Positions 26,558 through 38,500 of a stretch of 64,000 nucleotides of DNA are shown piece after piece. Under the pieces are notes generated by a model. It worked only from the letters and a program-made list of their open reading frames with translations, ran no database searches and was not told where the DNA came from. The stretch is from NCBI GenBank assembly GCA_963693305.1, contig OY855914.1, positions 10,480,403 to 10,544,402 on the forward strand. Reading direction: 5' to 3'. This DNA is from Meandrina meandrites. Its lineage: Eukaryota; Cnidaria; Anthozoa; Scleractinia; Meandrinidae. A program made the translations under genes and the position numbers. Positions within the stretch are counted from its first letter, which is position 1, and each line of letters starts with the position of its first letter.

Positions 26558-29500
26558 TATTATTATTATTATCAATTCTTAATGTTGGCTTCAGATGCCA
26601 TGTTTGTCGCATATTTGATTATGCAGAGGTTTCATCATAATTCCTGTAATTTATAAATTTACTGGGATATTTGACTGCCACTGACAAAACTATAATTGTT
26701 TCTGTTTGATTAAGACGTCATGGATAAACGAAACATTTCGCAAATATTTACCTAGTAAACGGCCATGCTCACTATAGAGGGCCGGCCCGGTGATTGGGAG
26801 GTTAAAGGTTCAATTCCCGTGTGGGGGTGAGAGGGGGGGGGGGGGGGGGGTGCTCAGATTTTTTTCTTTGTCTTACACTCGTGAAGAATATTCCATCTTC
26901 CATGTACTATATCAAACACGAGAGACGTTGTTTCATCGGGATATCCAGACACCGAAAAGAGAGTTGAAAATACGACCCGAAGCGGAGTATTTATGACGAA
27001 ATTCGAGGTGTTTTGATAACCGATGAAACACTGTCTCAAGTGTTTAATATATCTTCTCAATCGAAACAAAAACTTAAGAGTAAACGAAGTAATAAAATCA
27101 TAAAAATCTATGCTAATTAAAGACCGGGTATCCAAACCTCCTTCACGGTTATGATCTTCTTTATTTTCACTAGCTACTGAAGAATTCAAGATTGTTTAAT
27201 GTCCTACTAAACTTTCAATTGGCAATACATTTTACCTGGAGATATCATGACCTAATGATCATGAACATAATAATATTATTAATATTTGATCGAAGTTTCC
27301 TGAAAAAGGCATAAAATAGGCGAACAACATACAAATATCTTAAATTTTTGAGGGGGTTGAATACATCTGCTGTAATGTTTTCAATATTGTTCGAACCCAA
27401 TTCCCTGTAAAGAAAAACAGAAAGAAGCAGAGGTGAGCGTTATATGCTATATTTGTTGGTGGCGGTGACGGCGTCGGCGTCAGCGGCAGACCCGGAGTAA
27501 GTGTACTAAATACACCATTTGGAAAAGAAAAGCACTGGCTTACTGTCAAAATTTTGTAGTACATTCGCGCTAGGACTCTGGAGATTATTTGAGTAAAATA
27601 TACAGATGTCGATAAAGGGGAGGGGGGGGGGAGGGGGGTGAAGTTCCGTACGGCCAAAATAGGTACGCCAAAAAGGCTTAGCAAACAGGAAAATGAAAGC
27701 TGTTGAAAGGGCATCGAGAAACGTACAGCCGCATTAAATTTTCAAGAGGAGAGAACACATCTGCTGGAAGGATTTCAATATTGTTTGAAATCAATTTCCT
27801 GCAGAGAAGAAATACAAAAATAAGAAAAACATCTAATAAAGAATAGTACCTCATGTATGTCAAAATTGATATTTGGATCAATTCTTAACTGTTGACTTGT
27901 CTGTCACGTATTTGATTATGCAGATGCTTCATTATAATTCATGTAATAATTTACTGGGATATTTGATTGCGATTATTGTCATAACACTCAAATAATTATA
28001 TTAAACTTTTAAGAGGAAGGATTTTAATATTGTTTGAACTGAAATCCCTGAAAAGAAGAAAGACAAAAATTAGAAAAAAGCTTGTAAAGAACAACCGAGT
28101 GAATCGAACAAGTGTTTTACTTGAAATCTACATTGTAACTGACATCGAATAAGGCTCACAGAATATGTAGCTAAACTGGCGGGATGGGGTCCCTAGAGAT
28201 AAGCACTTATTACTAGTGCACCTAAATGGTAGAAATACTTCAAAGGGAAAGAACGATGTAATAGTATGCTTCCAGTAACTTTATGAACTGTACTACTTTT
28301 TCTGAAACGGTAAGGTATTGTAAAATTGAACTGAGACTTAATATTGTAGCAAGCGATTTATGATTTAGTGTGCCCAAGATCTCAGGCAGGATGCGCTTTC
28401 GTTGGTCATGTATGGTGGCGCACAGCACTGACACTGGTTATGCAAAAAGGTTTTATGCCAGGCTTCTCCCCCTGTTGCGTGACACGCAGAGTTTCGCGTC
28501 TTCACGATGTTGGTTTCAAGTTGCAAGTCACAGCAGTAAAATTAGAATGAAGAGAATTTCAGTCCATTCGAGTGAGCTTTTTCACAAATTTTTCCTTGAA
28601 AATCAGACTATTTTACTGTTTCATTTTACTTTGTGCGCGCTGTAAAATCCAAGATGTCACTTGTTTGAAATCGTGCCTCGCGCCTGGTCACATCACAGGC
28701 GGCCCACACGTTGTATTTGATTATAAGACAATGTATGAGAATACTTTGAAAATTGCTCTAAATAGTACTTGTTCTGGAGTGGGTTTAAAGCCGTTTAGAC
28801 GAGTTTTTCCTTTTGGGAAGCACAACGTCAAAAAGAAAAACTCGTCTAAACGGCTTTAAACCCACTCCAGAACCACAGGAATGTCAAAATAACGCAAGAT
28901 AAACATAAGGTAAGACATTTTTATTCAGATCTTTCATACAAGTACTATTTAGAGCAATTTTCAAAGTATTCTCATACATTGTCTTATAATCAAATACAAC
29001 GTCTGGGCCGCCTGTGGTCACATCAAAACGCAAACCATGCAACGAGGCCGACAAATCGGCGCACGCTTCTTATGATTATGAAGCCATTGCGTTATGCATT
29101 GTTTAAATGGATTCATTAAAGCGAGCGCAGTGAACGCAGACCTTTACGGTGGTTGTTTCTCTCCAGCGAAAACGAATTTACTACACTTTCAAAAAATCTC
29201 GTGCAAACAGTTGCTTTTCCCACTCGTTTAAAAAAAGTTAAGCGAGTTGGCAAACTTCAATGCAATTCTCATTAAATTTAATGAGAATTAATTTCCGCCA
29301 ATGAGAAGCAACTTGTGGTCATTCGTCTGACAAGACTGTCAAGTCGGTAACAAGCTTGCCAGACTTGTCACAGCGAAAGCTGCAAATGACCCAAGAGCAA
29401 GTCCTGGAAGGCGAGTTTCCTTCCTTTCAACATTGAAATGTAAAGCATTCAGTTAACGTTAGAAATCATTTTCTTTGGTTTTCATTCGTTTTTCCTTGCT

Positions 29501-32500
29501 TATTAGCACAACCAGGACTTAATGCAAAAACGCAGTAATGAAAAGAAGAAGGACGCACATGCGACCTTCGTCTGCATCTTCCGCCATTATTCATTATTCA
29601 TTTATTCGATTGCAGACCCCATAAACATAATCCTTTTGCCGATTAGAGAGTTGCCTCGCTCGTTCGCTTAAGGCTCACTCGCTGCGGCAGCAATAACATC
29701 ATGTATGCCAAAAATGACATTAAATGTAAATAGGATCATGGAGAATGGAGTTGATCAGCACCTCATTAAACATGTCACATGATTGGCCATAAGAACAATA
29801 GGACAAAGGGCACAAACAATGCCCCTATCCCTGAAGACAATGAGCAATGTTGTTTTAAAATGCCTCTGAAATTAGAGGTTCACAAGAGGTGCTGGACTAC
29901 TCTAATGTTGGCTTGTCGATGTTTCATTATGATTCATGTAATTTATCTTTTTAGTGGGAGATATGATTGCGATTGTCTACTAAATCCCTTACTACTTTCA
30001 ATTACCAAATTTGGATATCTCATGATCATAAGATTAAGATTGTAATATTTTTCGAAGTTTGCTGAACGAGGACATAAAAATGGCAACAACATACAGATAT
30101 ATTAAATTTCCAAGAGGGTAAAATGCATCCGCTGTAAGGTTTTGAATATTGTTTGATGCTAGATCTCTGAAAAGATGAAAGATAAAAAGGAAATAAGCAG
30201 AGGACAGCATTAATGACCTGACATTGAAGAGGTCAAAACGTATCGCTTCAAACGTACAAGGATTAAGGCTTGAAGTTTGGTAAGCATTGGAACGGTGACA
30301 AATGTGTTGCTTACCTTCTAGCAGTGACAGGGATAGCTGTAAGTTTTGAAATGCCCCCTGTTTTTTCCTGCATGTGTTCCAGACTTTTCTAGTAACAATA
30401 GCTATAATGTCCTTCACTAGAAAGTATTGAAAAACTGTATAACGCTTTAGTTAGGAGTTTGCGAATGTAGGCATATTTCTCACGGCCAAATTCTTTGCTT
30501 AGGAATGACCTTATCTAGTTTACACGTTGTGTTCAACGCTTTAGGCATAATCACGTCGCCGTGCGTCATAAAAGCGACTTGCAATAACTTAAGTTGCTAA
30601 ATATCCCGCAACCGCTGCGATCATAGGATAAGCTACAGACAACTTTTAAAGAACTTTGGTTACTTCTGCTATCTATCTTTGTGCGAGCCTTCACCAAAGT
30701 AAGTTTTAACCCTACCTTTTACCTTTATTGTTTATTAGCCATAATTGTCGAGTGATTAGCTTTTCAACGCTAAGGTTAACATTGTTACGTCATAATTTCA
30801 ATTGTCTGATTTTTACCAAATTATTGTTTTTACAAAAATAATTTTAAGTTAAATTTTATATGGCAGTCATTGCTTTATGCATGGTTAAAACAGTTCGCCC
30901 AAAAGGCTTTCAAACATGACAAAAGTGTTGAAAGGCCATCAAGAAACGTACAGAGTTTCTAATTGTTTAAGAGAAGAGAACACATCTGCTGGAAGGATTT
31001 CAATATTGTTTGAACTCAAATCCCTGCAAAGAAGAAAGACAAAAATAAGACAAAAGCTTGTAATGAATAACACTTCATGTGTAATAACACAAGGGACAAC
31101 CGAGAAAAACGAGCAAGTTTTTTACTTTGTAACGCTACTTTGTAACTGACATCGAATAAAACTCACAGAATATTAGTCTCTGACTGAGAATATCGAGAGT
31201 TGCTGGGCAGGCTCGAAGAATCGAAAATCCTGATACTTTGCCTGAAGAACACTTTTGGAGAACTATCTTCGAAAATGTTACTGCATGCAACTTTCTAAAG
31301 ATTTATAGTTTTCGAGAAATTCGCAATAAAGTTTTTGCCTCATCAATTATGCCTAAATTGGTTTCACTTACAATGTTCGTAGATCTGTGAGATTTGAAAA
31401 CACCCCTTCAGGTAAAATTGATAGGTGGCTTGAAGACAATTCTCTGCAAGCAAATATAACATTCTAAACTCAGAAGAAAGAAAGTTCTTCCGTAGATAAA
31501 AATTAATAAAAAGTGCGTATAAAAGTATTCTGAATGTTTTCGGTCTAATATCGTGCACAAAAAACGTAGGAATAAAATGCATTTCCTTACTTAAATTTGT
31601 CACACAAAAGAGAGTTTCTTTGCATAAATTATAAAACTATATATTTGAAGCCTAACTAATACTATGATTTCTTTCTATCTAGAACTTTCTCCCAATTGTC
31701 TCTTTGTTCACTTGACATTCACCCCAGTTCGAAAATATCAACTGTATGTACATCAGGTTACCTATGAGAGCTACAATTCTCCCCGTAATCTGGTGTCCGG
31801 TCGTCTAGGTCTCTACCGTTAAAGTGCGTATAAAAGTATTCGAACCCACCCTATTGTCAAATCTTTTGCTTTGTTTTAGATGGTCCGTTAAGGCAATATT
31901 TTCACCCTCGGTACATTCAAACGGACGTGAGGTTAACTATACAATCCCTCATGCATTAAATACACGTACAGGGTTGATACAATCTTTGGGAAGCATTTAG
32001 CAACTGCAAGGATTGAGATTACATTCGAGCAGGCAAGTTTGTACTCGTCTTCACCCCATTTAAAAGAACACCGGGGTCCACAATCTAACGAACAAATAAA
32101 CAAACAAACATTAGTTTATAAAATTAGAAAGCCGGATAATCGTTGTAAAGTATTTATATATTTGTTCTAGTTAGAAACTCATTCCAAACCATAAAAAAGC
32201 AGTGTTTCTCTGTCTGCCCGCCTGCCTCTACCCTCTTCCTGCCTGCGTGTTTGTCGTTTCCGCTGGAAAAGGTCTGTTGTTCAGCCGGTTTGCTGGTCTA
32301 ACTAATGGCTTATTTTGCCTACTAAACTTAAAGCCGCATTCTGTTATTACTTGCCGACAAATGCGAAAGATATCATAAATCCTCTTGCTTGAAAAGCGGG
32401 GTTCGAGTAAAATGTTAGCAAGGCGTGCTGTCCAGTCACGAAAACTTCCGTCCCAGATTTTGTACCACAGTACGTGCCAAACTTATCTCCTTTATCATTG

Positions 32501-35500
32501 GTTATCATCAAGTAGTCGTTTCTGCAAAGAAAAAAAAAACTATTTCGTTTAGTGTGATAGGCCCAGCGAAAGTCGTTTCGAAATGAACTGTTGGTGGTTT
32601 CGACAACCTGAGCTGGGAACCTACGATCTGTTTGAGATTCGTTCGTTGGTTTTGTTCACGTCGTAAATAAGTAGATTGTAATGTGCCGATAGTTTACTTG
32701 ACATCTGCTAAGAGGCGATTGTTCAATGTTTGTGTACCAGCTTTCTAGAGTCAGTCGTTGAAAATAGTTTGTACTGTAGGTTAACACCGTTCAGCAGAGT
32801 CACGGTCGATTTTGTGGCTAGTTAGTCACTGGTGCTCAGGAATGTGATTGCCGACATCACCATCCCAAGTAGCTCGTTTGTTTTCAGTCAGACTCGTGTT
32901 TAGGTTTCTACCAGTCGCTCCGATAAAAGAGGCCTGTCAGTCGAAAACTTGACCTTATAAACCGCTTCCTGTGAGTCGTTAGGTTCCCTCATGTCTTTAA
33001 CGTTGGTCAGTAAATCAGTGTTGCAATGTAATTATAGGTTTGCTAGCTGCAGTGGTAGAATCTGCGCAATCGTGTAAGAGGTGCCCTTGATGTAAGGTAT
33101 AGGTATTATATAGTAAGGGTTATTAAGTGATAGTCATGGCTTTACTTACGGGCAAAATGTTGGTTTTGACGAATCATATTCAACGTCAAAATCGCGAAAG
33201 TTGACATTCACTGCCATGCCGGGTTGAATAGGTACATAAAAGCTACAGTCCATATTGTTTGGGTATTCGTTTGGATATCCCGGACTTCTCAGTGTATTGT
33301 TTATCACAGAACCACATTCTATTAGACAAAAATGTTAATATTAAATTATGTACGACAGCAGTGAAACGAATGCCATAATAAATGAAGGCTTTGAAGTATA
33401 TATAGGAAGGGGCAACGGTAGTGATTTGCAGCGCCTATTGTTTAACTAAGTTACCGGTGTTTGCTAACCGTAGCCTACACTTCAAGATGTTAACCTTCTT
33501 GACGAAATGGGTGATATCTTAAATAATTTTTTCCCACTTTGTGATTTTTGTCTTACTATAGACTCAAACTGTTTATGACAAAACAAAAAGTTCATGAATG
33601 CAACTTAAAGTTATCATTAGAGAGCTCAGTGAACACTTCATTCATATCTAGACAGTCTATCTCCAATTCGTCTGAATAACACAAACGACAACCTGAACGG
33701 GTCACACTCGAACCTCTCGATTCGGAAAACAATGAACTCTTTAAATATTATTGGACGTCACGCCTTATAGAAAATGAGACGGTTTTTAATATTTCTCACT
33801 AACCTGCCAGTGGAAAAGTACTAAAATATAACAGGAACCCTTTCCTTTGTAAGTCTGCGTCGGAGTGGAATCTTAGCCTTGCATAGTTACCATTCACATC
33901 TACAGTGAAGTCCTTCTTATAGGGCCCACCACAGTATGTATCAAACGACTTGCCCTTCTCATTAGTAATGTCCAAGTAGTCATACCTTAAGATCAAAAAG
34001 TGTTGAATGAAAAAAAGGACATGCAGAAAGTAGTGAATGACAGGGCCGCTAGGCAAGACGAGGCACTTGTCTCGTCCAGATTTTAACCCAAGATTAAAAA
34101 CAAAGTACGTTCACTTCAGGTGGGAAACTAATCCCCCAGTTGAACCGGATTGATTGAATGGCTTGTTGTTCTCATTGGTGATATTCAAGTAGTCATACCT
34201 TGAAAGAACAAAACGGGTTAGAATAGAAGGCGTTTTTTTCAAATCTTTTTACCATATAACCTTTTCTTTTCATAGTTAGTATGGTGCAGACGGTATCAAC
34301 GTTTCGTATCAAGTTTACAAGACTAAACAATACATTCACTCGGAAACGCTGCCAAAGGGATCAAGTGAAAATTTCGGACATGATTCGTTCTTTGTCTGCA
34401 CGGTACCTGCTGCCCGATCCAATCCCTCATCCGAGTTTTCGACCAGTTCAAGGAACTGTCCTGACCTAACAAACCATGAGTAGTCCAGAACGGATCCGAT
34501 TGTGAAAGAAGCCAAATTTTCGATAAACTTGTTACCGGGGAGATTGTACAAGCAAAGATCACCCAGTGGTCGTTCTAACTTACCCGCACTGTGATTCATG
34601 CTGCACGTCAAATTCATGAAAGCTGATTCTTAACGACATGCCGTGTGGAATGGGAACTGAATAATTACAATCCATATTCGGTGGGTAGTTGTTTGGATAT
34701 CCAGGGCTTCTCAGTGTATTGTTTACCACGGAACTGCATCCAATTATCTCTGCAACAGTAAAATATTAATTTAAATGCGAAGCTCAGCTGCAACAGCAAC
34801 ACGTATAATTTATTCCCAACACGTGTAATTTATTCCCAACACGTGTAATTTATTCCCAACACGTGTAATTTATTCCCAACACGTATAATTTATTCCCAAC
34901 ACGTGTAATTTATTCCCTCCTTGGAAAACGCGCTCATTGGAAAACGTCCTCCTCATAGAGGGTTCCCTCTCCGTGTAGGACTGTCACCTTGTCGCGGTGG
35001 AGATGCTTTAGAGTCTCAATTACCCTTAGAGCTATTACTGGCTGGATATTAATTTCTTCTGCTTGGGCCAGAAGAAATTCAGAAGAACGAAGTTCGAATT
35101 CTTCAGAAGAAGTTCTTCTTCTGGTTTGACACTGTGTACCATCATAATCTTACTTGATATCTTACTTGCTGTTTTTTTTCTCTTTATACATACTTAATTA
35201 CAGTGTACTTAATTACTTATTCCTTGTCTTGTCTTATTTTTCTTTCGTCTTTTCTCTTTAATGTACAAACGAGTCATAGCAATTTGATGATTTTTAATAC
35301 TCAACTCGTTTAGTTTATTTCTATTCTGAGTAGTAGATTGTATTTTCTATTTATTTTTGGCAGAATAAAATCGTTGTTGTTGGTGGTGGTGGTTGTGTTA
35401 GAGTGACTTGTAAAGCTCTAGACGAGGACTAGTTTGCTAGTTTGCTAGAATTCGCGTTTAAGGACCACGAATGAAAGATAAACACCAAGGAAGGAGCTGT

Positions 35501-38500
35501 AAGATGTGGCAAGGATTGTGCAAGATTGGAAGAATTCACACGTGGCCATACGCACCACTTGGAGGATGAATAGAGGTCCCAAAAGAAGTAAACTGACAAT
35601 TGTCTTTCATGAATTATGTAAACATGTGAAATTCTAAGGGTGAATGGTAAGATTTTGTTTGAAGTTTTTTTTTTCTGTTCAAAAATTGTCCTTTACCATT
35701 AGACTCTAAATTACCTATACCTTGTGGGTACTGTGAAATATATATTATTGTGATCATACTCACCATGATTTGGGACAACAGTAAAAGATATAAAATATCC
35801 TCTTCCCGCTATGTCAGAATCTGAATGGAAGGTAAGCCGTACGTAGTTGCCAGTTACAACAATGAAGGTCGCACGCCGCAAACCACAGAACATACCAAAT
35901 GTCTCGTTTTTGTCATTAGTAATCTTCAAGTAGTCATATCTTAAAAAGAAATGGATTTTTACATGCTATAATAGAACAGAACAGAAAGTCGTGCAGTGCT
36001 TTCATGCTGTAAAATTTAAGTGTGGTCTCGTTTCGACTTCTTTCTAATCTTAGTATGAGGGAACGTGGAACGTGTCCAATCATTATTAGGATGGGGGGAG
36101 GGGGGGGGGGGGGAGGAGCGTTTGAGAAAAAAGGGAAAGACTCAAACTAAAGTTATGTCGCAAGAAAAAGAGAAAGATGTTGTTACATACACTCTTAATT
36201 AATGCTTCGTACTTAAATCGAGTTTTCATTGCCAAACACATTACATGTATATTAATGGCATATGGATGTCTCGAGAGAAGGATCCAACTATATACTCAAC
36301 GTTTTTATAATAAAAAGGTGTAGCTTGAAGCAATAGAAGCAACAGGGAACTTCACTCCCAAAATGGCAAAAGCAATATCGGTAATGATAATAAAATCGAA
36401 TGGAAGAAAGTGTTCCATCATTATCAAACCAAGATGTCTGGCAATTTCATGTCTTCAAAGCTCCACTAGTTGAAAAAAGACCAGGTGCGTCAAGGACAGC
36501 ATCTTGTGGACTTTTATTAGTTTTTTTTCGCCCACCCGTCCAAAGGGATTTCTGGCAGATTTTTCTCTCGTGCCAGCATAAGTGAGTCTATAGCAGGGAA
36601 TCAATTAGCATAAAAAACACAGAAGATTGATAAGTTTCTACCAAGTGTGAGCTGAAGAATTTTTTGTATGTGCGTGCGTTTACCTCTACACTCGTACTGG
36701 GACGGGACCATTACATCAGTGCTTTGGGAACTGTCAGGTTATATATATAGTCTAATAACTTAGCTATAGACATTTATTTACTCACTGACATGATGAATGC
36801 GACTCCACCAGCATTTCATAAAAAGTGATTTTTATCGCCATGCCGTGTGGAATAGGAGCTGAATAATTACAATCCATATTGCTTGGGTAGTTGCCTGGAT
36901 ACCCAGGGCTTTTAAGTGTGTTATTTACTACGGAACCGCATTTTCGTATCTCTGCAAAGCAATTTACGAAAAGTTCAATTGCAACTGTAATAACTTAGCG
37001 TAGTTTAACCTAACTTGGAAATAACTTTTACGGCGATACTGAACGAGCCCGCCTTGAAACCTCTTAGGACAGTAATGTTACACGAAATACATATGCAAAA
37101 AGGCACAAATTTCTGGGCACATGGTATCGTTTTTGTCTTTACCTTGGTCTTGTTATCTACGATGGGTCCCAGGGCCACCCACTGTTTCTCGGCAGAGTTA
37201 GGCCTTTTAAAAGAGTGAATGCCCACTGAGTTCGAGCGAAATCGAAAATTAGTGGCACATGATGAAAAATCAAAATTCTTCATATTTCGCCCAGCCTATG
37301 GTACGCCTAGAAACGTGGTGGGATTTTTTTCTTGAAATATCTTTTAAGGTGTCTCAATACAGTTTTTTTCTGACCATATATAATATTTTCAATTGGCCGT
37401 TTCGAAGAAATTTCATCAAGGCAATGTCTGCATCTCGGTCCGTTTATCATTATCATGCAAAAAACATGGTTTGAAATATATTTGCGATATATTCGAAATA
37501 AAACATACAGAATTTTTTTATTCTTGTATATTTGATGTGCAGTACACCATAGTTTCAGATACTAGTGTTAGTTTCTTTACGTCAAATCTGATTCGCGTGG
37601 AATTTAAGTTTAACTGTTTTTGTGTTTTTCTGTATATATATTATATCAAACTTCAATCCATTTCGAATATCTGGTGTAAACTTCATATCGATCCGAGTCC
37701 GGAAAGTCTGCTAAAAGACCAATTGAAAATATTAGGCATGGTCCAAAAAAAAATCTGTATTGAGACACCGGCCAAAAACTTACAAAAACCTTTATGGTCC
37801 ACGTGTCTTCAGAAACACACAAAATAAACGTGACTCGTACCTTGTAATCGTTTGGGATTTATTGCCACAAATTTGAAGAACAAAGAGAGCAAGTTTTAAG
37901 TTGACTTCGGCCATTCGCGGATATGGTACAAATACTCTATTGATACCCACACTACATGAGCAGAATTCACTAGTATCTACATTAACTTTAGCTGGGAAAA
38001 TCAGCCATTTCCCTTTCATTTTGAGTGAATTATTCCTTACCGTGTTTTAGGGTATTTGATATTATATTATCGCAAACATGTTTCCTTCATTTACTATTTT
38101 GCAACAAGCATATACTAGCAAGCACTGTATTGAGGGCGTGTCCACTGCGAAGTAAGGTAAAAAGGTAAAGTCTGCGTCGAGCCTAGCCAAGTGGCCCATA
38201 CCGCCGGAGCTTATCCCGGTTTCCGTAGCATTAAGCGACTAGGAGTATTTCTATTCCCCCCTGGATGGGATGCTAGTCCATCGCAGGGCTACCCCCCAGC
38301 ATTATTTCGCCGGTACCCATTTATACACCTGGGTGGAGAGAAGCACTATGAGAGTAAAGTGTCTTGCTTAAGAACACAACACAATGACCCCAGCCAGGGC
38401 TCGAACCCGGACCGCTCGATCCGGAGTCCAGCGCACTAACCATTAGACCAGCGCGCCTCCCAGTATCCCGCGCCTCCCAGTATCACCCTTATTATACTCA

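Larger units (their letters stand above)
29890..31150 (-). repeat. Segmental duplicate carrying LRR 3 and LRR 2 (copy A)
   Basis: Homologous to 20023-21460 through exons and introns. It lacks the hexanucleotide expansion. Confidence 0.85.

Noticed and set aside
26750..26825. tRNA-like word GGTTCAATTCCC with upstream GGTGATTGG
   Set aside because: A box B-like match only; no box A at the right distance and no cloverleaf that I can fold.
37393..37827. 144-codon frame on the plus strand
   Set aside because: AT-rich composition, no motif, no splice or start context; probably chance in an intron.
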